NCBI GenBank assembly: GCA_934229725.1
Contig: CAKQDX010000006.1
Location: 40,282-104,281 of the forward strand
Direction: 5' to 3'
Length of the DNA stretch: 64,000 nucleotides
Source: an uncultured Streptococcus sp.
GTDB taxonomy: Bacteria; Bacillota; Bacilli; Lactobacillales; Streptococcaceae
Positions 51,501-59,097 of this stretch are shown here, piece by piece (positions within the stretch are counted from its first letter, which is position 1; each line of letters starts with the position of its first letter). A program made the position numbers and the translations under genes. The notes under the pieces were generated by a model, which was given only the letters and a program-made list of their open reading frames with translations, made no database searches and was not told where the DNA came from.

Positions 51501-53072
51501 AAATACGGCGGTGAATTCCTTGACATGCTTAAGGAAAAATACCCAGAAATGTTCAAGGAAGTTATGGTTTCAAACGGTAAGACCCTTGATACTTCAGAGA
51601 AAATCAAGCAATGGTCTGCTAAATACTTCAATGCAACCAACATCCTAAACCGTGGTTACCGCTACGTTCTTAGCAACGATGCTACTGGTCGCTTTTACCA
51701 TGTCGATGAAAATGGTATTTTCTTGCCTAAACCATTGACAGACCAAGGTGGTAAGACTGGTTTCTACTATGATGGTAAAGGTATGGCTTACTATGATAAC
51801 AGTGGTTTCCAAGCCAAGAATGCCTTCATCAAACACGGTGGTTATTACTATTACTTCGATAAAGACGGTCACATGCTTACAGGTCGTCAAGAAATTAATG
51901 GTAAGACTTATTTCTTCTTGCCAAATGGTATTCAATTGCGTAATGCTGTTTACGAGCAAGATGGCAAGCAATATTTCTTCAGTAACTTTGGTGAGCAGTA
52001 CAAGAACGGCTATTATGCCTTTGATATTCCAATTCCAGGAACATCAGAAACACAAACCAAATTCCGATTCTTTGATCCAGATGGCGTTATGGCAGTAGGA
52101 CTCAAAGAAATCTGGGGTGGCTTGCAATACTTTGATGAAAATGGCTTCCAAGCTAAGGGAATGAAGTATGTGACTCCAGACGGTAAACTTTACTTCTTTG
52201 ATAAAGATACAGGTAATGCCTATAAGAACCGTTGGGCAGAAATCGATGGTATTTGGTATGAATTCAATAATCAAGGCTATGCACAAGCTAAGAAGGGTGA
52301 ATTCTACACAACAGATGGTTCAACATGGTTCTATCGTGATACAGCTGGTAAGAATGTTACAGGGGCCCTTACAGTAGACGGCCATGATTATTACTTCCGT
52401 GCTAATGGTGCCCAAGTTAAAGGCGGTTTTGTTACTGAAAACGGCAAGATTAGCTACTACACTGTAGATAATGGTTACAAAGTCAAAGATAAGTTCTTCG
52501 AAGTGAATGGTAAATGGTACCATGCTGATAAGGATGGTAACCTTGTTACAGGTCGCCAAACCATTGACCACCTTAACTATTACTTCAATGCTGATGGTAG
52601 CCAGGTTAAATCTGATTTCTTCACACTTGATGGTGGCAAGACATGGTACTATGCTAAAGATAATGGTGAAGTCGTGACTGGTGCCTATAGTGTCGGTGAT
52701 AAACACTATTACTTCAGAGAAGATGGTAGACAGGTCAAAGGTGACTTTGTTAAGAATGCGGATGGTTCATTGTCATACTATGATAAAGATTCAGGTGAGC
52801 GTCTTAATAACCGTTTCTTGACAACTGGCAATAATGTTTGGTATTACTTCAAAGATGGTAAGGCTGTCACTGGACGTCAAAACATTGATGGCAAAGAGTA
52901 TTACTTTGATAACTTGGGACGTCAAGTTAAAGGTAGTCCAATCAGCACACCAAAAGGAGTAGAATACTACGAATCAGTTCTTGGAGAACGTGTGACAAAC
53001 ACTTGGATTACTTTCCAAGATGGTAAGACTGTCTTCTTTGATGACAATGGTTATGCTGATTTTGATAAATAA
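48600..53072 (+). CDS. GH70 glucosyltransferase (glucansucrase), gtf gene 1
   Basis: 1490 residues. A KxYKxGKxW-type signal (VHYKLHKVKKQWVTIAV) with cleavage near SADE is followed by a Thr/Ala-rich variable region to about 150. The circularly permuted GH70 core (about 180-1030) has nucleophile Asp442 (GIRVDAVDNV), acid/base Glu480 (ILEAWN) and transition-state Asp552 (RAHDNQVQD). C-terminal glucan-binding YG repeats run from about 1050 to the end. It makes glucan from sucrose outside the cell. The residue after VQ is Asp, as in mutan-type enzymes, so an alpha-1,3-rich product is possible (inference). Among named S. salivarius Gtfs I cannot fix the symbol. Confidence 0.93.
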   Translation: MGKKVHYKLHKVKKQWVTIAVTSAALASIVGGAAVTNQKVSADETTKPVPSTTAESDVVVETHEVGATNAASTDATAATTEKAADTAVAVNPAPVTSATETSTNTVATTDRAAVANGATETPANAATATDTTLTVAEQPKSGVTEKEETAALSLDNIKQVDGKYYYVKEDGSYKTNFAVSVNGQLLYFGKDGALTSTSTHSFTPGTTNLVDGFSSHNRAYDSKKESFELVDGYLTPNSWYRPVTILENGEKWRVSTEKDLRPLLMAWWPDVDTQVAYLNTFSKHFNLNTTYSTNQSQAVLNEAAKAIQIKIEQEISAKQSTEWLRQAISAFVKEQEQWSVATENYTLADHLQGGALLFVNSNVTPWANSNYRILNRTPSNQDGSLNGTGKDLGGYEFLLANDVDNSNPVVQAEQVNQIHYLMNWGSIVLGDKDANFDGIRVDAVDNVNADLLQVYTNYFRAAFGVDKSEANALAHISILEAWNFNDNDYNQRTDGAALAMDNKLRTAVLTHLTTRGNRGSLNNLITDSLTDRTNDTKYGDTQASYIFPRAHDNQVQDIIKTIIQSEINPKSDGFTMTDAELKRAFEIYNEDMVKADKRYTLSNIPAAYALMLQNMELVTRVYYGDLYSDDGQYMTKKSPYYDAITTLLTNRMKYVSGGQSMKVNSFGGKEILSSVRYGKDIMSADQTTGVETSKHSGMLTLIANDSNFSLGNGTLTVNMGKLHANQAYRPLLLGTDKGIVSYQSDAAAAGKVKYTDAEGNLTFSGDDIKGYKTVDMDGYLGVWVPVGAPDNQDLRVKASNEKQAKTYSATEALDSQVMYEGFSNFQAFVENDSQYTNKLIAENAELFKSWGITSFEMAPQYVSADDRTFLDSVIQNGYAFADRYDLAMSKNNKYGSKADLRDALKALHKQGIQVIADWVPDQIYQLPGQEVVTATRANSYGDPKAGAYINNSLYVANTKSSGTDFQAKYGGEFLDMLKEKYPEMFKEVMVSNGKTLDTSEKIKQWSAKYFNATNILNRGYRYVLSNDATGRFYHVDENGIFLPKPLTDQGGKTGFYYDGKGMAYYDNSGFQAKNAFIKHGGYYYYFDKDGHMLTGRQEINGKTYFFLPNGIQLRNAVYEQDGKQYFFSNFGEQYKNGYYAFDIPIPGTSETQTKFRFFDPDGVMAVGLKEIWGGLQYFDENGFQAKGMKYVTPDGKLYFFDKDTGNAYKNRWAEIDGIWYEFNNQGYAQAKKGEFYTTDGSTWFYRDTAGKNVTGALTVDGHDYYFRANGAQVKGGFVTENGKISYYTVDNGYKVKDKFFEVNGKWYHADKDGNLVTGRQTIDHLNYYFNADGSQVKSDFFTLDGGKTWYYAKDNGEVVTGAYSVGDKHYYFREDGRQVKGDFVKNADGSLSYYDKDSGERLNNRFLTTGNNVWYYFKDGKAVTGRQNIDGKEYYFDNLGRQVKGSPISTPKGVEYYESVLGERVTNTWITFQDGKTVFFDDNGYADFDK

Positions 53073-53410
53073 GGGATGCGTCTAATCTTAATCTGAAAGA
53101 TTAAGTGAAAAAGATGAATCTTTAGGTGAAATTTCTTGAAAACGAGATTCGTTTAAGGAAGTTTCACCTTTTTCTATTTCTTTAAGAAAGTAATCTGACA
53201 AATATCAGTTTTGAGTCAGAACAGCTCAAAAAAACGATGATAACAGGCTTTTTCTTGATTGTGTTCAAAATACTTTTAACAATCAAATGATATAAAAATG
53301 AGAAGCAAAATCCTTTAAAATCAGCGGATTACAAAACTTTTCTAATGTTACTATTACGTTACATATATTTTATAAAAAAACCATTAAATTGATAAATAGT
53401 TAGAAAATAA
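53073..53410. other. Intergenic region gtf 1 / gtf 2
   Basis: It holds a hairpin CTTAATCT/AGATTAAG (53087-53105) and a longer terminator stem GGTGAAATTTC/GAAGTTTCACC (53125-53135/53158-53168) followed by T5. An inverted repeat TTGATTGT/ACAATCAA (53255-53262/53279-53286) lies about 130 bp before the next -10. The remainder is AT-rich, with no gene. Confidence 0.7.
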
Positions 53411-53473
53411 TGATATAATATTACTGTTTTAAATCGGATAAAATGCAATCTGATTGGACAAATAAAAAATGGG
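53411..53473 (+). promoter_or_regulatory. Promoter, leader stem-loop and ribosome site of gtf gene 2
   Basis: TGATATAAT ends at 53419. A stem AATCGGAT/ATCTGATT (53432-53439/53448-53455, one G-U pair) lies a few nucleotides into the predicted transcript. GGGGAAAATT at 53470-53479 matches the GGGGAAAATT before gtf gene 3 and supports ATG 53484 over ATG 53469. Confidence 0.6.
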
Positions 53474-53483
53474 GAAAATTATA

Positions 53484-56400
53484 ATGGATAAAAAGGTACA
53501 CTATAAGCTTCACAAAGTTAAGAAGCAATGGGTTACAATTGCAGTTGCCTCTGCAGCACTTGCTTCTGTCGTAGGAGGATTGTCTGCAACAACGTCTTCA
53601 GTTTCAGCGGATGAAATACAAGATAAGACTGTAAGCCAGCCAAATTCAGATACAACTGCTGACCTTGTTGAGTCTACTGAAACGACTTCAACAGTTAAGG
53701 AACAAGCAGTCGCAGTACAAACTAATACAAAAGATGCAGATATTTTAACACCTGCTAAAGAAACAAATACCGTAGATGCTGCAACTACAACGAACACTCA
53801 AGCAGCAGCTGATGTGGCTACAAAAACAGCGGATGCAGCTGTTACAGCCCTTCCAAATAAAGAAGCAGTTGTGACAACAGATGCACCAGCTGTAACAACT
53901 GAAAAGGCAGCGGAACAACCTGCCACAGTTAAGTCAGAAGTGGTTAACACAGAAGTTAAAGCACCTGAAGCTGCCTTGAAAGATTCTGAAGTAGAAGCAG
54001 CGCTTTCTTTGAAGAATATCAAAAACATTGATGGTAAATACTACTATGTCAATAAAGATGGTTCACACAAAGAAAACTTTGCGATCACTGTAAATGGTCA
54101 ATTGCTTTACTTTGGTAAAGATGGTGCCCTTACAAGCTCATCAACTTACTCTTTCACACAAGGAACAACTAATATTGTTGATGGTTTCTCAAAAAATAAC
54201 CGTGCTTATGATTCATCTGAAGCAAGTTTTGAATTGATTGATGGTTATTTGACTGCAGATAGCTGGTACCGTCCAGTTTCTATCATCAAGGATGGTGTGA
54301 CTTGGCAAGCCTCTACGAAGGAAGACTTCCGTCCACTTTTGATGGCATGGTGGCCAAATGTTGATACACAAGTTAACTACTTGAACTACATGTCTAAAGT
54401 CTTCAACTTGGATGCTAAATACACAAGCACAGATAAGCAGGTTGATTTAAACCGTGCTGCCAAGGATATTCAAGTTAAGATTGAACAAAAGATTCAATCT
54501 GAAAAATCAACACAATGGTTGCGTGAAGCGATTTCTGCATTTGTGAAGACACAACCACAGTGGAACAAAGAAACTGAAAACTTTTCTAAAGGTGGAGGAG
54601 AAGACCACCTTCAAGGTGGCGCCCTTCTTTATGTGAATGATCCTCGTACACCTTGGGCAAACTCAAACTACCGTCTTTTGAACCGTACGGCGACTAACCA
54701 AACTGGTACGATTGATAAGTCAGTCCTTGATGAGCAGTCAGATCCAAATCACATGGGTGGTTTTGATTTCTTGCTTGCCAATGACGTGGATACGTCAAAC
54801 CCAGTAGTTCAAGCGGAACAATTGAACCAAATCCACTACCTCATGAACTGGGGTTCAATCGTTATGGGTGACAAGGATGCTAACTTTGATGGTATCCGTG
54901 TCGATGCGGTAGATAATGTCAATGCTGACATGCTTCAACTCTACACAAACTACTTCCGTGAATATTATGGCGTGAACAAGTCTGAAGCAAACGCGCTTGC
55001 CCACATCTCTGTTCTTGAAGCGTGGAGCCTTAACGACAACCACTACAATGACAAGACTGATGGTGCTGCGCTTGCCATGGAAAACAAACAACGTTTGGCC
55101 CTCCTCTTCTCATTGGCTAAACCAATTAAAGAGCGTACACCAGCTGTAAGTCCTTTGTATAACAATACCTTCAACACGACACAACGTGATGTTAAGACTG
55201 ATTGGATTAACAAGGATGGTAGCAAGGCCTATAACGAAGACGGAACCGTTAAACAGTCTACAATCGGTAAATACAACGAGAAATACGGAGATGCGTCAGG
55301 GAACTACGTCTTTATCCGTGCTCATGATAATAACGTTCAAGATATCATTGCTGAAATCATCAAGAAAGAAATCAATCCAAAATCAGATGGTTTCACCATC
55401 ACTGATTCTGAGATGAAACGTGCCTTTGAGATTTATAACAAAGACATGCTCAGCAATGATAAGAAATACACTTTGAACAACATTCCAGCAGCCTACGCTG
55501 TCATGTTGCAAAACATGGAAACTATCACTCGTGTTTACTATGGTGACCTCTTTACTGATGATGGTAACTATATGGAAACCAAATCTCCATACTACGATAC
55601 CATTGTTAACTTGATGAAGAGCCGTATCAAGTATGTTTCTGGTGGTCAAGCGCAACGTTCACACTGGTTGCCAACTGATGGCAAGATGGACAAGTCAGAT
55701 GTTGAACTCTACCGCACAAATGAAGTCTATACGTCAGTCCGTTATGGTAAAGACATTATGACAGCAGATGATACGCAAGGTTCAAAATACAGCCGTACAT
55801 CTGGACAAGTAACCTTGGTTGTCAATAATCCAAAATTGTCTTTGGATAAATCAGCTAAACTTGATGTCGAAATGGGTAAAATCCATGCTAACCAAAAATA
55901 CCGTGCCTTGATTGTTGGGACACCAAATGGTATTAAGAACTTCACATCTGATGCAGAAGCAATTGCAGCAGGTTACGTGAAAGAAACAGATGGCAATGGT
56001 GTCTTGACTTTTGGTGCCAATGACATCAAAGGTTATGAAACATTTGATATGTCTGGTTTCGTAGCAGTTTGGGTTCCAGTTGGCGCTTCAGATGACCAAG
56101 ATATCCGTGTAGCAGCTTCAACAGCAGCTAAAAAAGATGGTGAATTGACGCTTAAAGCGACTGAAGCCTATGATTCACAATTGATTTACGAAGGTTTCTC
56201 TAACTTCCAAACGATTCCAGATGGTTCAGATCCTTCAGTTTATACTAACCGTAAAATTGCTGAAAATGTTGATTTGTTCAAGTCATGGGGCGTAACATCA
56301 TTTGAAATGGCACCACAATTTGTGTCAGCCGATGATGGTACCTTCCTTGACTCTGTCATCCAAAATGGTTATGCCTTTGCAGACCGTTATGACCTTGCCA

Positions 56401-58046
56401 TGAGTAAGAACAATAAATACGGTTCTAAAGAAGACTTGCGTGATGCTCTCAAGGCACTTCATAAGGCTGGTATTCAAGCAATCGCTGACTGGGTGCCAGA
56501 CCAAATTTACCAATTGCCTGGTAAAGAAGTTGTCACTGCGACTCGTACAGATGGTGCTGGACGTAAGATTTCAGACGCTATCATTGATCATTCTCTTTAT
56601 GTAGCTAATTCTAAGTCATCAGGTAAGGATTACCAAGCAAAATACGGTGGTGAATTCTTGGCTGAACTTAAGGCTAAATACCCTGAAATGTTCAAAGTCA
56701 ACATGATCTCAACTGGTAAACCAATTGATGATTCTGTTAAATTGAAACAATGGAAGGCTGAATACTTCAACGGAACCAATGTTCTTGACCGTGGTGTTGG
56801 CTATGTCCTTAGTGATGAATCAACAGGTAAATACTTCACTGTAACGAAAGAAGGCAACTTCATTCCGCTTCAATTGAAGGGTAATGAAAAGGTTATCACA
56901 GGCTTCTCAAGTGATGGTAAAGGTATTACTTACTTTGGTACAAGTGGTAACCAAGCCAAGTCTGCCTTTGTAACCTTTAATGGTAACACTTATTACTTTG
57001 ATGCTCGTGGTCACATGATTACCAACGGTGAATATTCACCAAATGGTAAAGACGTCTATCGTTTCTTGCCAAATGGTATCATGTTGAGTAATGCCTTCTA
57101 CGTTGATGGTAATGGCAATACCTACCTTTACAACTCAAAAGGTCAAATGTACAAGGGTGGTTACTCTAAATTTGACGTTACTGAAATTAAAGATGGTAAA
57201 GAATCTAAGGTCGTGAAATTCCGTTACTTCACTAACGAAGGTGTCATGGCTAAGGGTGTTACGGTCGTTGATGGTTTCACGCAATACTTCAATGAAGACG
57301 GTATCCAATCTAAAGATGAGTTGGTAACCTATAACGGTAAGACTTATTACTTTGAAGCACATACTGGTAATGCCATCAAGAATACTTGGAGAAACATCAA
57401 GGGTAAATGGTACCACTTCGATGAAAATGGTGTTGCTGCTACAGGTGCTCAAGTTATTAACGGTCAACACCTCTACTTTAACGAAGATGGTAGCCAAGTT
57501 AAGGGTAGCGTTGTGAAGAATGCTGATGGTACTCTTAGCAAGTACAAAGACGGTTCTGGAGATTTGGTTGTTAACGAATTCTTCACAACAGGCGATAACA
57601 TTTGGTACTATGCAGGTGCCAACGGTAAGACTGTTACAGGTGCTCAAGTTATCAATGGTCAACACCTCTACTTCAAAGAAGATGGTAGTCAGGTTAAGGG
57701 TGATTTTGTTAAGAACTCAGATGGTACTTACAGCAAGTATGACGCTGCTTCAGGTGAACGCTTGACCAACGAGTTCTTCACAACAGGAGACAATCATTGG
57801 TACTATATTGGTGCCAACGGTAAGACAGTGACTGGAGAAGTGAAGATTGGTGATGACACTTATTTCTTTGCTAAAGACGGCAAACAACTTAAGGGTCAAA
57901 TCGTAACTACTCGCAGTGGCCGTATTAGCTATTACTTTGGTGATAGTGGCAAGAAAGCCATCAGCACTTGGGTAGAAATTCAACCAGGAGTCTTCGTTTT
58001 CTTTGATAGAAACGGTCTTGCTTACCCACCAGAAAATATGAACTAA
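53484..58046 (+). CDS. gtfJ: GH70 glucosyltransferase, probable GtfJ
   Basis: 1520 residues from ATG 53484. The KxYKxGKxW-like signal (VHYKLHKVKKQWVTIAV) is followed by a Thr/Ala/Val-rich variable region to about 180. Catalytic residues: Asp474 (GIRVDAVDNV), Glu512 (VLEAWS), Asp615 (RAHDNNVQD). C-terminal glucan-binding repeats begin at about 1130, including two near-identical INGQHLYFNEDG/INGQHLYFKEDG units. Length, N-terminus and position before a gtfK-like gene agree with my recollection of S. salivarius GtfJ, reported to make insoluble glucan from sucrose with primer. NNVQD in motif IV fits an alpha-1,3-forming enzyme (inference). It is secreted and held through its repeats to glucan. Confidence 0.9.
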   Translation: MDKKVHYKLHKVKKQWVTIAVASAALASVVGGLSATTSSVSADEIQDKTVSQPNSDTTADLVESTETTSTVKEQAVAVQTNTKDADILTPAKETNTVDAATTTNTQAAADVATKTADAAVTALPNKEAVVTTDAPAVTTEKAAEQPATVKSEVVNTEVKAPEAALKDSEVEAALSLKNIKNIDGKYYYVNKDGSHKENFAITVNGQLLYFGKDGALTSSSTYSFTQGTTNIVDGFSKNNRAYDSSEASFELIDGYLTADSWYRPVSIIKDGVTWQASTKEDFRPLLMAWWPNVDTQVNYLNYMSKVFNLDAKYTSTDKQVDLNRAAKDIQVKIEQKIQSEKSTQWLREAISAFVKTQPQWNKETENFSKGGGEDHLQGGALLYVNDPRTPWANSNYRLLNRTATNQTGTIDKSVLDEQSDPNHMGGFDFLLANDVDTSNPVVQAEQLNQIHYLMNWGSIVMGDKDANFDGIRVDAVDNVNADMLQLYTNYFREYYGVNKSEANALAHISVLEAWSLNDNHYNDKTDGAALAMENKQRLALLFSLAKPIKERTPAVSPLYNNTFNTTQRDVKTDWINKDGSKAYNEDGTVKQSTIGKYNEKYGDASGNYVFIRAHDNNVQDIIAEIIKKEINPKSDGFTITDSEMKRAFEIYNKDMLSNDKKYTLNNIPAAYAVMLQNMETITRVYYGDLFTDDGNYMETKSPYYDTIVNLMKSRIKYVSGGQAQRSHWLPTDGKMDKSDVELYRTNEVYTSVRYGKDIMTADDTQGSKYSRTSGQVTLVVNNPKLSLDKSAKLDVEMGKIHANQKYRALIVGTPNGIKNFTSDAEAIAAGYVKETDGNGVLTFGANDIKGYETFDMSGFVAVWVPVGASDDQDIRVAASTAAKKDGELTLKATEAYDSQLIYEGFSNFQTIPDGSDPSVYTNRKIAENVDLFKSWGVTSFEMAPQFVSADDGTFLDSVIQNGYAFADRYDLAMSKNNKYGSKEDLRDALKALHKAGIQAIADWVPDQIYQLPGKEVVTATRTDGAGRKISDAIIDHSLYVANSKSSGKDYQAKYGGEFLAELKAKYPEMFKVNMISTGKPIDDSVKLKQWKAEYFNGTNVLDRGVGYVLSDESTGKYFTVTKEGNFIPLQLKGNEKVITGFSSDGKGITYFGTSGNQAKSAFVTFNGNTYYFDARGHMITNGEYSPNGKDVYRFLPNGIMLSNAFYVDGNGNTYLYNSKGQMYKGGYSKFDVTEIKDGKESKVVKFRYFTNEGVMAKGVTVVDGFTQYFNEDGIQSKDELVTYNGKTYYFEAHTGNAIKNTWRNIKGKWYHFDENGVAATGAQVINGQHLYFNEDGSQVKGSVVKNADGTLSKYKDGSGDLVVNEFFTTGDNIWYYAGANGKTVTGAQVINGQHLYFKEDGSQVKGDFVKNSDGTYSKYDAASGERLTNEFFTTGDNHWYYIGANGKTVTGEVKIGDDTYFFAKDGKQLKGQIVTTRSGRISYYFGDSGKKAISTWVEIQPGVFVFFDRNGLAYPPENMN

Positions 58047-58097
58047 CAATCAAATGACTCTTTAGAGATTATCTTTGATAAGTCATTCTAAACAATG

Positions 58098-58126
58098 AAA
58101 AAAGCAACACTCGGTGTTGCTTTTTT
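58098..58126. terminator. Bidirectional terminator after gtf gene 2
   Basis: A perfect 13-bp stem AAAAAAGCAACAC/GTGTTGCTTTTTT around TCG lies between convergent genes. Confidence 0.9.
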
Positions 58127-58152
58127 GCGCCCTTTTTAGGGTCCTTCATATT

Positions 58153-58683
58153 TTATATAATCGTGATTTGGTATTCTTCTGTCAAATATTTGGACAGTTC
58201 TTGCCATTCTTTTTCCTTAAATCGACAAAGATTAACATAGAGTTTTACAGTAAGATTTTGACTATAAATGACGATATTAGACTTGGAGAAGTTTTGGAGA
58301 GTAGATCCGTCTCGAAGTTGAAATTCGATAAAATAGCTCTTACTATTTTGATGATCTGGATCACTGACATCAACGACTTTGTAGGTGGCACTCACCAATT
58401 CTTCCTTAGGAACAAAGATATCTTTTGGCAAAATGATTCCCTGATAGACATGGATGCCTGTAGGAGTAAACTCAAAGGCAATCTGGCGGCTTGTTAGTCT
58501 CTTGATCCCAGCAATCATTGCATAGACAGCCACTAGAAATAGACATAATTGAAGGAGTGTAATAAGAGTGAATTTAGGAAAAGCTTCGAAACCTAGAGTG
58601 GATAAGAAAGCTAAATGAATAAAGAGAAAAATGGCTAAGCTTAGAGAGCCATAACCGATGTATTTTGAATAGTAGATTTTCAT
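58153..58683 (-). CDS. Two-helix membrane protein of unknown function
   Basis: 176 residues from ATG 58683, which has AAGGAG 7 nt upstream; a longer reading to 58764 lacks a ribosome site. Two membrane helices (about 12-32 and 40-65) precede a cytosolic beta-rich C-terminal domain (about 70-176: IAFEFTPTGIHVYQGIILPKDIFVPKEELVSATYK, SYFIEFQLRDGSTLQNF) with the look of a bacterial PH-like domain. It is inserted between two gtf genes on the opposite strand. No evident link to glucan synthesis. Confidence 0.75.
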   Translation of the reverse strand: MKIYYSKYIGYGSLSLAIFLFIHLAFLSTLGFEAFPKFTLITLLQLCLFLVAVYAMIAGIKRLTSRQIAFEFTPTGIHVYQGIILPKDIFVPKEELVSATYKVVDVSDPDHQNSKSYFIEFQLRDGSTLQNFSKSNIVIYSQNLTVKLYVNLCRFKEKEWQELSKYLTEEYQITII

Positions 58684-59030
58684 TGTGTACTCCTTGTTTC
58701 TTTGATGAAATGGGAAATAAGTCTTGCTCAAATTATGATATGACATTTTAAGCCCCTCCATCATAGCTTATTTGGTGAAAAACTGTCAATGCTTAGATTT
58801 AGAGTTCAGAACGACAGGTAAAAAAGGAGACGACCTTTGATTAAAATCATCAGGATGAAGAAGTTTTGCAAGATGAAAGAAAGTATATGAAGTGATTCAG
58901 AAAAAATCGATATTTGGATTTTTTTAACAAATCATTCTCAGTCAACTTAGTAATCTTATTCTAATATCAATTTAAGATGATAAAAATATCATTAGAATAA
59001 GTTTCCTTAAGTTTTTTTGACAATAAATCG
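58684..59030. other. Intergenic region upstream of gtf gene 3 with an 11-bp inverted repeat
   Basis: No gene. CTTATTCTAAT (58955-58965) and ATTAGAATAAG (58991-59001) form a perfect 11-bp inverted repeat with a 25-bp spacer, centred about 55 bp upstream of the gtf 3 -10. It is not followed by a T-run, so an operator is more likely than a terminator. Confidence 0.65.
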
Positions 59031-59088
59031 TGATATAATAAATAAGTCTTTAAGGTGTAGATTTTAAGACAAAAAAATAAATCGGGGA
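59031..59088 (+). promoter_or_regulatory. Promoter, 5'-terminal stem-loop and ribosome site of gtf gene 3
   Basis: TGATATAAT (59031-59039) is followed after 7 nt by a stem GTCTT...AAGAC (59046-59050/59066-59070) that continues with A-T pairs. The loop GGTGTAGATTT (59054-59064) is identical to that of gtf gene 1. CGGGGAAAATT is the ribosome site of ATG 59098. Confidence 0.65.
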
Positions 59089-59097
59089 AAATTGAAT

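Noticed and set aside
57420..57900. Regularly spaced repeats at the 3' end of gtf genes considered as a CRISPR-like array
   Set aside because: The repeats are in-frame glucan-binding YG units with degenerate third positions and no constant spacer length.
59011..59039. TTGACA at 59017-59022 as a -35 for gtf gene 3
   Set aside because: The distance to TATAAT is only about 11 bp, too short for a sigma-A promoter. The extended -10 is the better explanation.
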